Both the position numbers and the translations under genes were made by a program. This document shows, one piece after another, positions 26,366 to 35,000 of a stretch of DNA of 64,000 nucleotides; within the stretch, counting starts at the first letter, position 1, and each line of letters starts with the position of its first letter. The stretch lies in the NCBI GenBank assembly GCA_041744575.1, contig JBGTKP010000031.1, positions 124,001 to 188,000 of the forward strand, read 5' to 3'. The notes under the pieces are model-generated. The model had not been told where the DNA came from and made no database searches. It saw only the letters and a list, made by a program, of their open reading frames with translations. The stretch is from JTS-RE37 sp041744575. Lineage in GTDB: Bacteria; Bacteroidota; Bacteroidia; Flavobacteriales; Flavobacteriaceae.

Positions 26366-26381
26366 TACGATCCTCTCAGAT

Positions 26382-26391
26382 TTCGTACGAA
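26382..26391. repeat. ten-base palindrome TTCGTACGAA
   Basis: A perfect palindrome 16 bases after the LytTR stop and about 120 bases before the peptide gene. It could be an operator for the peptide gene. There is no supporting copy elsewhere that I noticed. Confidence 0.3.
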
Positions 26392-26513
26392 TACTCCTAA
26401 AAGTGATGTACATACTAAATCTTTTTTTTTTACGCAATAGCGTTGAAACAGAGTTAGTAGATTAGCGGTATAACTAACAAATTAATATTAATTAACCCCT
26501 TAAATTGAACATT

Positions 26514-26681
26514 ATGAAAAAGGTTTTCAGCGTTGTAGCAATCGCATTAATGAGCTTGAGCATGTTTTCTTCTCAACTGCAAACATCCTCCGAGGAAAAA
26601 GATGCGCTTTATCAAAATCTAAGTAATTTAAATGCAGATGGTGACGACCTGCCAATAATTGTAAGGCCACGACCAAAATAG
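26514..26681 (+). CDS. small exported peptide, 55 residues, unknown role
   Basis: ATG 26514 to TAG 26681, shorter than common ORF cut-offs. The N terminus is a textbook Sec signal (MKKVFSVVAIALMSLSMFSS), leaving a mature part of about 35 residues. The mature part has an acidic region (TSSEEKDALYQNLSNLNADG) and a hydrophobic, Pro/Arg-rich tail PIIVRPRPK. No cysteines and no double-glycine leader. It is bracketed by a 148-base AT-rich leader and a strong terminator, so it is its own transcript. Its position between a LytTR regulator and a TPR-sensor kinase suggests a signalling or ligand role, which is inference. A coincidental small secreted peptide cannot be excluded. Confidence 0.7.
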   Translation: MKKVFSVVAIALMSLSMFSSQLQTSSEEKDALYQNLSNLNADGDDLPIIVRPRPK

Positions 26682-26705
26682 ACTTAAAATAACTTTTTCA
26701 ATTTG

Positions 26706-26738
26706 AAAAGCCTTAAATTTATTTAGGGCTTTTTTTTA
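26706..26738 (+). terminator. rho-independent terminator of the peptide gene
   Basis: Stem AAAAGCCTTAAAT paired with ATTTAGGGCTTTT (one G-U pair) across a short TT-rich loop, followed by a run of T residues. It lies 25 bases after the peptide stop and before the kinase gene. Confidence 0.85.
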
Positions 26739-26773
26739 TCTTGTATAGGATCGAATAACTTACTTTACCAAAA

Positions 26774-28855
26774 ATGGTAGTACAATTTATTAAATTTTGT
26801 TGCGCCGTACTTTTTTTGGTCCTATCCTCCTGCAATACCGATCCTTCTTCTCCGGATACTGATCGGGGAACTATTGCCATTAATGACAGCATCAGCAGGT
26901 GGATCAGAACAGGAAATGACCCAATACTTTCTTCAGTAACGCGTTTGAAATTGATCAACAAGGCAGCTGAGGCCGTGCAGAATGTTTCGAATGATTCTTT
27001 AAAGACCATTTATCTCTCCGGCCTGTCCTTTGGATACTTCAGACTGAATGATTCACTCAACTTCAGAAAAGCAAATAAAAGCATCCTTTCCATAGCGGCT
27101 ACAATCCCTGATTCAAATGCTCTGGCAGAAGCGAACTGGGATCTCGCGGTATTCTTTAATACCAGGAATATCATGGATAGTGCCTACTATCACTTCGGAA
27201 AAGCCCAGGAACTATTTAAGGCAACTGGTAACAGCGCCTTCTCAGGACAACTGTTGTACAATATGGCAGTGGTCCAGAATGATATTAAAGATTATACCGG
27301 GGCAGAAATAACGGCTATTCTGGCCATCGAAGTACTCAAACCCCTGAAGGAGACAGACCAGGCGCTTTACAGTTGTTATAGTACGCTGGGAGTGGTCGCC
27401 AAAAATCTGAAGGAATATGACAAGGCCATTGAGTACCATCAGAGGGCCCTAGGATACCTGCAAAATTCCGCATATAAGGCACAATTGGTACCCAGTACTC
27501 TGAATAATCTCGGTGTGGTATACCTGGAGAAAGAGGAATATGATGAGGCTGAAATTTATTTTCAAAAGGTCCTTGACATTGATTCCCTGTACACAAACAA
27601 TACCCAGTTATATGCGAAGGCGACCAACAACCTGGGGCTTTGCAGATTGAAATCGAATCCCGACTCAGATCCGTCCGGACTATTTGAAAGAGCCATAAAG
27701 ATTCAGGACAGTATCAGGGATCTTTCCGAAATTTCCCGAAGCCTTCACAGCCTGGCCGAATACCACCTTTCTAATATGGATACAGTAACGGCACTGGCCA
27801 AAGCCGGTCTCGCCAAGGATTATGCCGCCATGAGCAATAACAATGCCCGCCTCCTTGAAACGCTTCAATTCCTGGCGCGACTTGACAAGAATAAAGCCCA
27901 GACCTACATTCATGAATACATCAATCTTGATGACAGTCTGCAACAGGAAGAGCGGCAGATCAGGAATAAATTTGCCAGAATCCGCTTTGAGACCGATGAG
28001 TTCATAGCCCAAAACGAACTACTTGCCCGCCAGCGGCAACTTTGGATTGGCATCGCTGCCGGGCTCCTGTTACTCGCAGTTTCGGCCTTTGTCATTATCA
28101 ATCAGCGTGTTCAAAATCAAAAACTGCGTTACCGACAACAACAACAGGAAGCCAATCAGGAGATCTTCAATCTGATGCTGTCACAAAAACAAAAGATCGA
28201 GGAAGGCAAACAAGCTGAGCAGAAAAGGATTTCGGAAGAACTTCATGACGGAGTGCTCGGGGAAATGAACGGAATTCGTATGGTGCTGCTGGGACTCAAT
28301 CGCAAAACAGATGACGAGGCCATCAGTGTCCGGTCCCAGGCGATAGAAAAATTACAAGTAATCCAAGAAGAAATCCGTACAATTTCACATGAACTGAGTG
28401 ATGCCGCCTATCAAAAATTTCATAACTTTATGCATTCCATTCAAGATATAATTAAGACCATTGAAGCATCTTCAGATGCTCATTTGGTGATGGACTATGA
28501 CCAGCATACAGATTGGGATCACCTGAATGCCGATGTAAAGATCAACCTTTACAGGATCGTTCAGGAATGTCTGATGAATTGCATAAAACATGCCCGGGCA
28601 AAAAATATATCCATTAATTTTGAAGCCTCTGATGAGGAGATATTCATTACCCTCGCCGATGACGGGACTGGTTTTGATACTACCAAATCCAAAAAGGGAA
28701 TCGGACATAAAAACATAAGTTCACGAATAGACAAATTGAATGGTTCGTGGAACATTGACAGCCGAATAGGTAAAGGGACTCAGGTGTTCATCAGAATACC
28801 TTATAAAATTGTCCCTGGAAATGCTCAGGTAGAAGAAGCGATCAACGTCTTCTGA
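26774..28855 (+). CDS. TPR-sensor histidine kinase, NarX/HisKA_3 type
   Basis: 693 residues. A lipoprotein-like signal (LFLVLSSCNTD) precedes about eight tetratricopeptide-type helix pairs between residues 60 and 400 (LLYNMAVVQNDIKDYTGAE, STLGVVAKNLKEYDKAIEYH, NLGVVYLEKEEYDEAEIYF). One transmembrane helix follows at about 424-442 (WIGIAAGLLLLAVSAFVI), then a coiled coil, a HisKA_3 domain with His491 in SEELHDGVLGEMNGI, and an HATPase_c domain with N602 in LMNCIKHA plus DDGTGFD and KGIGHKNI. Topology puts the TPRs outside the cytoplasm. The likely partner is the adjacent response regulator; the likely stimulus is unknown, possibly a peptide. Confidence 0.88.
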   Translation: MVVQFIKFCCAVLFLVLSSCNTDPSSPDTDRGTIAINDSISRWIRTGNDPILSSVTRLKLINKAAEAVQNVSNDSLKTIYLSGLSFGYFRLNDSLNFRKANKSILSIAATIPDSNALAEANWDLAVFFNTRNIMDSAYYHFGKAQELFKATGNSAFSGQLLYNMAVVQNDIKDYTGAEITAILAIEVLKPLKETDQALYSCYSTLGVVAKNLKEYDKAIEYHQRALGYLQNSAYKAQLVPSTLNNLGVVYLEKEEYDEAEIYFQKVLDIDSLYTNNTQLYAKATNNLGLCRLKSNPDSDPSGLFERAIKIQDSIRDLSEISRSLHSLAEYHLSNMDTVTALAKAGLAKDYAAMSNNNARLLETLQFLARLDKNKAQTYIHEYINLDDSLQQEERQIRNKFARIRFETDEFIAQNELLARQRQLWIGIAAGLLLLAVSAFVIINQRVQNQKLRYRQQQQEANQEIFNLMLSQKQKIEEGKQAEQKRISEELHDGVLGEMNGIRMVLLGLNRKTDDEAISVRSQAIEKLQVIQEEIRTISHELSDAAYQKFHNFMHSIQDIIKTIEASSDAHLVMDYDQHTDWDHLNADVKINLYRIVQECLMNCIKHARAKNISINFEASDEEIFITLADDGTGFDTTKSKKGIGHKNISSRIDKLNGSWNIDSRIGKGTQVFIRIPYKIVPGNAQVEEAINVF

Positions 28856-28875
28856 AAGAGCCATAATGCAATTGG

Positions 28876-29544
28876 ATGGACATAGTTAGGATTTTAGCAG
28901 TTGATGATCACGAAATGACAACCCTTGGATATAAGTTTATCCTTGAGGATACCGATTTTCTGACCTTTAAAGTGAAAATGGATACCGCAAAATCCTTTGA
29001 AGGCGCCAAACAAAAGTTGGAGGAATCCGTACGAGCCATTAAATATGATATCCTCCTCCTGGATATCCAAATCTCACAGGCCAAAGATGGCCCTGTAAAA
29101 ACCGGAGAGGATCTGGGGATCCTGGCACGAAGTTTAAGTCCGTCGACCAAAATAGTCTTCATGTCATCCTTCAGTGACAATTTCCGGATTAACAGCATTC
29201 TTAAGTCGGTGGATCCGGAGGGATATATGGTGAAATCGGAAATTGATCAGATGTCCCTCCAGGCTATGGTCAGGACAGTAACCAGCAATCCCCCTTACTA
29301 TACGCAAAAGGCGCTGGCTGCCATCAGGAAGAAAATGTCCACGGATATCAACCTGGATGACAATGACCGGAAAATTTTATACTACCTGTCCATTGGTACA
29401 AAAACAAAGGATATGGTCAACTTTGTCTCCCTTTCCCTTCCAGGTATTGAAAATCGAAAAAGACACTTAAAAACACTTTTTGGAGTTGAAAAACAAAATG
29501 ATCAGGCCCTCATTGAAGAATCCAGAAATCGTGGTTTTCTTTAA
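28876..29544 (+). CDS. response regulator with receiver and helix-turn-helix output
   Basis: 222 residues. The receiver (1-130) has the acidic pair Asp10/Asp11, phospho-acceptor Asp63 in ILLLDIQ, a Ser/Thr switch in VFMSSF and a Lys in GYMVKSE. The C-terminal 60 residues (LDDNDRKILYYLSIGTKTKDMV onward) look like a divergent LuxR/NarL-type HTH, with weaker conservation than usual. Start ATG 28876 is 20 bases past the kinase stop, so the pair is almost certainly one transcript and one two-component system. Confidence 0.82.
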   Translation: MDIVRILAVDDHEMTTLGYKFILEDTDFLTFKVKMDTAKSFEGAKQKLEESVRAIKYDILLLDIQISQAKDGPVKTGEDLGILARSLSPSTKIVFMSSFSDNFRINSILKSVDPEGYMVKSEIDQMSLQAMVRTVTSNPPYYTQKALAAIRKKMSTDINLDDNDRKILYYLSIGTKTKDMVNFVSLSLPGIENRKRHLKTLFGVEKQNDQALIEESRNRGFL

Positions 29545-29615
29545 CCAACCTTTGATCGAATAAGTGGCTAAATCATTGCAGTTAACATCTTTGTCCTCAA
29601 ATATATAAGAGAAAA

Positions 29616-29643
29616 CCATAATTATTATAAGGTTTAATTATGG
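29616..29643. repeat. inverted repeat CCATAATT / AATTATGG
   Basis: Two eight-base arms around a 12-base AT-rich centre, 60 bases upstream of the orphan gene and 72 after the response regulator. It could be a weak terminator or an operator for 29704. Confidence 0.35.
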
Positions 29644-29703
29644 CAATTTTCCGTTTTTAAGAACTAATTTTGAATCAGAAGAAGATGTAATCCGCAATCA
29701 GGT

Positions 29704-30378
29704 ATGCCAATTCATTTAGACAGTTTTAATACGAACTTGCATCTGCATCTTGATGATAATCCTCAACTCAACGGGTTGGAGGAATTTAAAAGATGTCTTG
29801 AAAGGGCGTATTTTTCTAAGATCACTGTGCGGAACTGTTCCCCGGATAAAAGCCATGGCAGGCTCGTTGTGGAAATGGAATGTAACTTTGATCTTGTTGA
29901 GGTGCTGTTTCATCTTCAAAAAGGTATTTGGGGAGACGCGAAAGTCACGCGGCAGGCCGATCATAAGGCGATATCATTTACCAGGGCCCTTGCCAGGTTA
30001 AAAGCCCTTAATCACATGCCAATTGATGTGGAGGAATTTTCATTGTTCCTTAATGATTCCTCAATTATTATAAAGAAAATATATTCCCGAAGTGTTGAAG
30101 AACAGCTGGGGAACATTTTAAATACCATTGCTGCCAACTATGTCCATTTTACCAGGGATCTTTCAGAAACGCCTTTTGAGATTTATGTCCCTGTTTTTGA
30201 GGATGGACTATTGGAGAAAAATATTCCTACATTATCCAAAATCAAGACCGAAGACAATTGCAAAGATGACTATTTCAATTTCTGGGGTCTTTATTTTGAT
30301 TCTGAAGATGATGCCGTGATCTATGATCTGAGTAAAAAATCTATTATTTCAGGCGACTTATATTTGCTCAATCATTGA
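29704..30378 (+). CDS. orphan protein of unknown function
   Basis: 224 residues with no signal peptide or membrane helix, so probably cytoplasmic. It is acidic with a mixed alpha/beta pattern. I see no known motif: the first third contains HLHLDDNPQLNGLEEFKR, the middle LARLKALNHMPIDVEEFSLF and the end DDYFNFWGLYFDSEDDAVIYD. It sits between the signalling cluster and glyA and is transcribed toward glyA, with a hairpin between the stops. Confidence 0.45.
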   Translation: MPIHLDSFNTNLHLHLDDNPQLNGLEEFKRCLERAYFSKITVRNCSPDKSHGRLVVEMECNFDLVEVLFHLQKGIWGDAKVTRQADHKAISFTRALARLKALNHMPIDVEEFSLFLNDSSIIIKKIYSRSVEEQLGNILNTIAANYVHFTRDLSETPFEIYVPVFEDGLLEKNIPTLSKIKTEDNCKDDYFNFWGLYFDSEDDAVIYDLSKKSIISGDLYLLNH

Positions 30379-30384
30379 TTTATA

Positions 30385-30420
30385 ATGGAAGACCAATAAT
30401 TAGGGCTATTGGTTTTCCAT
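30385..30420. terminator. hairpin between convergent genes, probable bidirectional terminator
   Basis: A 14-base stem, ATGGAAGACCAATA paired with TATTGGTTTTCCAT (one G-U pair), with an eight-base loop. T tracts on both sides are short, so termination strength is uncertain. Confidence 0.55.
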
Positions 30421-30426
30421 TTACGG

Positions 30427-31704
30427 CTATTTAAATTCAAACAAGGGTTTTTGACCCATCCATTCGTTGATCGTTCTTCTCACCTTTTCAATGCCTTTCC
30501 CGTTATCAGGCTCCATCAAAACGGTATCTACGCAATCTACAATTGCAGCCATATCCTTTTCAATTAACCCCCTTGTAGTGATTGCCGCTGTTCCAAACCT
30601 GATTCCTGAGGTGATAAATGGAGATTTGTCATCAAAGGGTACCATATTTTTATTGGCCGTAATATCGGCGCTGACCAGTACCTGTTCAGCTTGTTTTCCT
30701 GTTATTCCTTTGTTGCGCAGGTCGATGAGCATCATATGGTTATCCGTACCACCTGAGATAATCTGATAATCCTTTGCAACAAAGGCAGCAGCCATGGCGG
30801 CGGCGTTCTTTTGCACCTGTAACATATAACTTAAAAATGCGTCTTCCAAAGCCTCCCCGAAGGCAATTGCCTTGGCGGCGATAATGTGCTCGAGCGGGCC
30901 TCCCTGGTTGCCGGGAAAAACCGCCAGATCCAATAGGGAAGACATCATTTTCAAATTCCCATTCTTTAATTTTAAGCCAAAAGGATTTTCAAAATCAGTT
31001 CCCATTAAAATCAGTCCTCCCCTGGGACCCCTCAATGTTTTGTGGGTAGTGGTGGTAACGATGTGACAATGGGGCATTGGGTCATTCAATATTCCTTTGG
31101 CGATCAAACCCGCGGGGTGGGCGATATCCGCGACTAATAAGGCCTTGACATCATCCGCCACTTCCCTGAATTTTTTAAAATCCATATCGCGGGAATACGC
31201 AGAGGCTCCGGCAATGATCATCTTTGGTTTCTCTTTATCTGCGATTTCCCGGATTTTATCATAATCAATAATCCCACTTTCAGCCTTTACTCCATAAAAG
31301 AGAGGGTTATATAGTTTGCCTGAAAAATTTACGGGAGAGCCATGTGTCAGGTGCCCCCCATGTGACAAGTCGAAACCAAGGATGGTATCTCCCGGCTTTA
31401 GACACGCCTGGTATACGGCAGCATTGGCCTGGGAACCGGAATGCGGCTGCACATTCGCATAGGCCGCGCCGAACAATTCCTTAGCTCTGTCAATGGCCAG
31501 TTGCTCAATTTGGTCAACCACTTCGCAACCTCCGTAATATCGTTTCCCCGGATATCCCTCGGCATACTTATTTGTCAGTACGGATCCCGCGGCTTCCATT
31601 ACCGCCGGACTTGTAAAATTCTCGGAAGCAATAAGCTCTATTCCCCGAATCTGGCGTCTTTTCTCAGCACTGATAAGATCAAATATCTGATGGTCTCGCT
31701 GCAT
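30427..31704 (-). CDS. glyA: serine hydroxymethyltransferase
   Basis: 425 residues from ATG 31704; the frame runs on to 31815, but those residues are not family-like. PLP-dependent enzyme interconverting serine and glycine while charging tetrahydrofolate. Motifs: LIASENFTSPAVMEAAGS at the N terminus, YYGGCEVVD, HGGHLTHG, ADIAHPAGL, the PLP lysine in TTHKTLRGPRGG, and the late FDDKSPFITSGIRFGT. All expected catalytic residues appear present. Its folate product feeds PanB in the window. Divergent from the fumarylacetoacetase gene. Confidence 0.97.
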   Translation of the reverse strand: MQRDHQIFDLISAEKRRQIRGIELIASENFTSPAVMEAAGSVLTNKYAEGYPGKRYYGGCEVVDQIEQLAIDRAKELFGAAYANVQPHSGSQANAAVYQACLKPGDTILGFDLSHGGHLTHGSPVNFSGKLYNPLFYGVKAESGIIDYDKIREIADKEKPKMIIAGASAYSRDMDFKKFREVADDVKALLVADIAHPAGLIAKGILNDPMPHCHIVTTTTHKTLRGPRGGLILMGTDFENPFGLKLKNGNLKMMSSLLDLAVFPGNQGGPLEHIIAAKAIAFGEALEDAFLSYMLQVQKNAAAMAAAFVAKDYQIISGGTDNHMMLIDLRNKGITGKQAEQVLVSADITANKNMVPFDDKSPFITSGIRFGTAAITTRGLIEKDMAAIVDCVDTVLMEPDNGKGIEKVRRTINEWMGQKPLFEFK

Positions 31705-31772
31705 AAAACTGTTATTCCTGTTAAATGAAGCGTAAAAGTACAAATTGCCCATAGTTAATTGACAGAAAATAA

Positions 31773-31780
31773 TATATTTG
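31773..31780 (+). promoter_or_regulatory. -7 promoter element of the fumarylacetoacetase gene
   Basis: TATATTTG, a perfect TAnnTTTG, 36 bases before ATG 31817. It overlaps the TTG codon at 31778 where the frame opens, which supports the internal ATG as the real start. Confidence 0.45.
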
Positions 31781-31816
31781 ATCGTGATTTTATTAAACAA
31801 AGACCCAGAATTCAAG

Positions 31817-33103
31817 ATGCCTCAAAAAACAAATGATCCCTTAAAAAAGTCCTGGCTACAGGTTCCTGATGATTCTGATTTTCCGATTCAGAATATTCCT
31901 TTCGGGGTATTTCTGACCAGGGATGATATCATAACCATTGGCACACGGATAGGAGATTATGCCATTGACCTGGGGGCCTTGCATCAGCTGGGATATTTTA
32001 AGGACATCCCCCTCACGGATGATATTTTTCTTCAGGATACCCTGAACGATTTTATTTCAGATGGCAAAAAAACATGGCGCCTTGTCAGAAACAGGATCAG
32101 TGAAGTTTTTGACATCGCAAATGTTGACCTTAAGAACAACAAGGAACATCAGAAAATCGTATTGTTCACCATGGATGAAATCGAGATGCAGTTGCCGGTC
32201 CAGATCGGGGACTACACTGATTTCTATTCCAGTAAGGAGCATGCCACCAACGTTGGGACGATGTTCCGCGATCCGGAGAATGCCCTTTTACCAAACTGGC
32301 AACATATCCCTGTCGGATATCATGGTCGGAGTTCTACCATTATCCCTAGTGGCACCCCTGTCAGAAGACCCTACGGACAAACCCTCCCCATGGGGGCCAG
32401 CAATCCTGTTTTCGGTCCTTCAAAAATGGTCGACTTTGAATTGGAGCTCGCCTTTATCACCACAGATGCCAATGTCCTCGGTGAATCCATTCCCGTTGAA
32501 GAAGCGGAAGACTATATCTTCGGACTGGTATTATTCAATGACTGGAGTGCACGGGACATTCAACGCTGGGAGTATGTTCCGCTGGGCCCATTTCTCTCCA
32601 AAAACTTTGCTTCCTCCATGTCACCGTGGATTGTAACGCTCGACGCTTTAAAGCCCTTCAGGGTGCCGAGTCCTGAACAGAATCCACCTCCCCTCCCCTA
32701 TTTGAAACGCTCTGGTCCCCAGAGCTACGATATACAACTGGAAGTGTCCATTACTCCGGAAAATGGTGAACCCACAACCGTTTCGAAATCGAATTTCAAG
32801 TATATGTACTGGACCATGGCCCAGCAGCTTGCGCACCATACGGTAAATGGTTGCAAGGTGAACAGCGGGGATCTGATGGGTAGTGGTACGATTTCCGGAC
32901 CCACCCCTGATTCTTACGGTTCCATGTTGGAGCTGGCATGGCAGGGCACACAACCTGTCACCCTCTCCAACGGGGACACAAGAACGGATATTGAAGACAA
33001 TGATACCGTTACCTTCAGGGGATATTGTAAGAAAGAAAATTTCCGGATCGGCTTTGGGGAAGTAACTACCAAGGTATTGCCCGCGATGCCGCCCAAAGCC
33101 TAA
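31817..33103 (+). CDS. fahA: fumarylacetoacetase
   Basis: 428 residues, last enzyme of tyrosine breakdown, cleaving fumarylacetoacetate to fumarate and acetoacetate. The N-terminal SH3-like domain is followed by the catalytic domain, with the stretch DFYSSKEHATNVGTMFR that contains the catalytic His and metal-binding Asp known from the mouse enzyme. VGYHGRSSTIIPSG and FELELAFITTDAN are also present. The neighbouring enzymes of the pathway (homogentisate dioxygenase and HPPD) are not in the window. Start chosen at ATG 31817 over TTG 31778 because the promoter element overlaps the latter. Confidence 0.95.
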   Translation: MPQKTNDPLKKSWLQVPDDSDFPIQNIPFGVFLTRDDIITIGTRIGDYAIDLGALHQLGYFKDIPLTDDIFLQDTLNDFISDGKKTWRLVRNRISEVFDIANVDLKNNKEHQKIVLFTMDEIEMQLPVQIGDYTDFYSSKEHATNVGTMFRDPENALLPNWQHIPVGYHGRSSTIIPSGTPVRRPYGQTLPMGASNPVFGPSKMVDFELELAFITTDANVLGESIPVEEAEDYIFGLVLFNDWSARDIQRWEYVPLGPFLSKNFASSMSPWIVTLDALKPFRVPSPEQNPPPLPYLKRSGPQSYDIQLEVSITPENGEPTTVSKSNFKYMYWTMAQQLAHHTVNGCKVNSGDLMGSGTISGPTPDSYGSMLELAWQGTQPVTLSNGDTRTDIEDNDTVTFRGYCKKENFRIGFGEVTTKVLPAMPPKA

Positions 33104-33226
33104 GATCCGCCCTGAATTTCATCGATATACCGATAATATACTACACTTAGTCGTTTTTCGTTATAGGTGGGAGGTCTTTTGGCACAACACTTGGATTCTC
33201 GATACCAAACCATCAATTATTTCGTC

Positions 33227-34414
33227 ATGAAAAAAGCACTACTATTTACTGTTGTTTTGATTCTTTTGGTCGCTTGTGGAGGCGTTAAAAGAACTCAGGA
33301 GGCCATCAATACCGGCAATTATACAAATGCCATCAACAAAGCCCTGATTGAAATTTCAGATAATAAAACCAAAAAAAACAACCAGGCCTATATCCTGATA
33401 CTGGAAGAGGCATTCAGGAAAAATACAGAACGGGAATTACAACATATTACTTTCTTAAAAAAAGATGGGAACCCCGCCAACTACGAGGCCATATATACGT
33501 CCTATACCGGACTGAAGCAAATACAGGAGCGTATTCGCCCGTTGCTGCCTCTTGAAATTTTTGAAGAAAACCGCAATGCCATTTTTAATTATAGCGATTA
33601 TGATAATGATATTGTCAACGCAAAAACCAACCTATCTGAATACCTGTATGCGCACGCCTCAGAACTGCTTAAAAAAGCTTCCGGCAAATATGATTACAGA
33701 AAGGCGTATGACGATTTCAGGTTTCTGGATGAAATAAACCCAGGCTATGCAGATACCAAACAAAAGATGGAGGAAGCGTATTCCAGGGGGCTGGACTACG
33801 TAAAAGTGCAGGTGGTAAATGATACGGATAAAATACTGCCCCAAAGACTGGCCGATGAATTATTAAATTTTAATACTTATGGACTGGAGGATCTGTGGAC
33901 ACAATATCACACCAATCCTCTGAAGAATATTAACTACCAGTATCAGATGGAAGTTTCATTCAAGGACATAGTAATTTCTCCTGAGCAGGTTCAGGAAAAA
34001 CAACTTGTCAAGGAAAAACAAATTAAGGATGGGTACAAATACCTGTATGATAACGACGGGAATGTGGTAAAGGACAGCCTGGGGAACAAGATACAGGTAG
34101 ACAACTTTAGAACAGTTACCTGTAGTTTTTATCAGTTTACACAGCATAAATCTGCCCAGGTTATCGGAAATGTGCGCTATACAGATTTGGAAACCCGGCA
34201 GCAGCTCAACTCCTATCCACTAAGTAGTGAATTCGTATTCGAACATATATATGCCAGTTACGACGGGGATAAACGCGCACTTGACAACGATCTGATCGCT
34301 TACCTTCAGGTCAGGGCCGTGCCATTCCCCAGTAATGAACAGATGGTATATGATGCCGGGGAAGACCTTAAACAAAGACTGAAAAATATTCTGGTTCAGC
34401 AGAAATTCCGGTAA
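33227..34414 (+). CDS. lipoprotein of unknown function
   Basis: 395 residues with a lipoprotein signal (VVLILLVACGGVK). The mature N-terminal half is helical, with a repeat-like start (NTGNYTNAINKALIEISDNK), which suggests TPR-like helices. A central beta region around 200-300 contains YQYQMEVSFKDIVISPEQVQEK. The C-terminal part has DDNFRTVTCSFYQFTQHKSAQ and repeats of charged residues. I recognise it only as a conserved Bacteroidota exported protein. The frame opens at 33167, but ATG 33227 starts the signal peptide. A single-gene unit. Confidence 0.6.
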   Translation: MKKALLFTVVLILLVACGGVKRTQEAINTGNYTNAINKALIEISDNKTKKNNQAYILILEEAFRKNTERELQHITFLKKDGNPANYEAIYTSYTGLKQIQERIRPLLPLEIFEENRNAIFNYSDYDNDIVNAKTNLSEYLYAHASELLKKASGKYDYRKAYDDFRFLDEINPGYADTKQKMEEAYSRGLDYVKVQVVNDTDKILPQRLADELLNFNTYGLEDLWTQYHTNPLKNINYQYQMEVSFKDIVISPEQVQEKQLVKEKQIKDGYKYLYDNDGNVVKDSLGNKIQVDNFRTVTCSFYQFTQHKSAQVIGNVRYTDLETRQQLNSYPLSSEFVFEHIYASYDGDKRALDNDLIAYLQVRAVPFPSNEQMVYDAGEDLKQRLKNILVQQKFR

Positions 34415-34444
34415 TCGTCAACCCTCAAAATACGCCCGGGTTTC

Positions 34445-34840
34445 CTATAAATATTTGGCGAGGTCCAAGTCATTGATCCCGCCATGCGAATCATGTGCTA
34501 TAACTTCGCCTTTTCGAATGATTAATAGTTGGGGCGACTGATGTGCGATTCCGTATTTTCTTGCCACATGGTCGGATAAGGCCCTGAATTCAATTATGTC
34601 CAAATAGTAAAGGTCTGCAGCCTCTTTCGGATATTGATACCCCTCCCGAAAAATGTTCATAACCATCCTGCTGATCCCACATCGCGTAGAGTGTTTAAAG
34701 ATGATTTGAGGCCCCTGCCCTGAAAGTTGGTCCAGGTTCTCCAATTGTTCCATAGTTTCCAGGGAGGTCCAATCGTTACACCTGCTCTTCTCTGGTTCCC
34801 CTGCTGCCTTTCTTCGGAACAAATCATCAAATAAACCCAT
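34445..34840 (-). CDS. ytxJ: YtxJ-type monothiol redox protein (bacillithiol system)
   Basis: 131 residues, a thioredoxin-like fold of the YtxJ/BrxC family. The active motif is a single cysteine, Cys54 in KHSTRCGISRM, as expected for bacilliredoxin-type monothiol proteins that remove bacillithiol from proteins. PQLLIIRKGEVI contains the cis-proline. Its presence implies the cell makes bacillithiol or a related thiol, consistent with Bacteroidota. The bsh biosynthesis genes are not in the window. Convergent with the 33227 lipoprotein gene. Confidence 0.8.
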   Translation of the reverse strand: MGLFDDLFRRKAAGEPEKSRCNDWTSLETMEQLENLDQLSGQGPQIIFKHSTRCGISRMVMNIFREGYQYPKEAADLYYLDIIEFRALSDHVARKYGIAHQSPQLLIIRKGEVIAHDSHGGINDLDLAKYL

Positions 34841-35000
34841 TTTTCTCCTTTTTGTTTTATGTGGATTTTTTTCCAGCCTTCGTCTGACTTTATGTCCGGT
34901 TATCCCAGCAATTCAAAGACATTTTGTCTTATGTTTCAGCTTGGTAAGATTCTTGAAATCTGTCAGATACAACATACAATTTCACGACAAAGATACAAAC

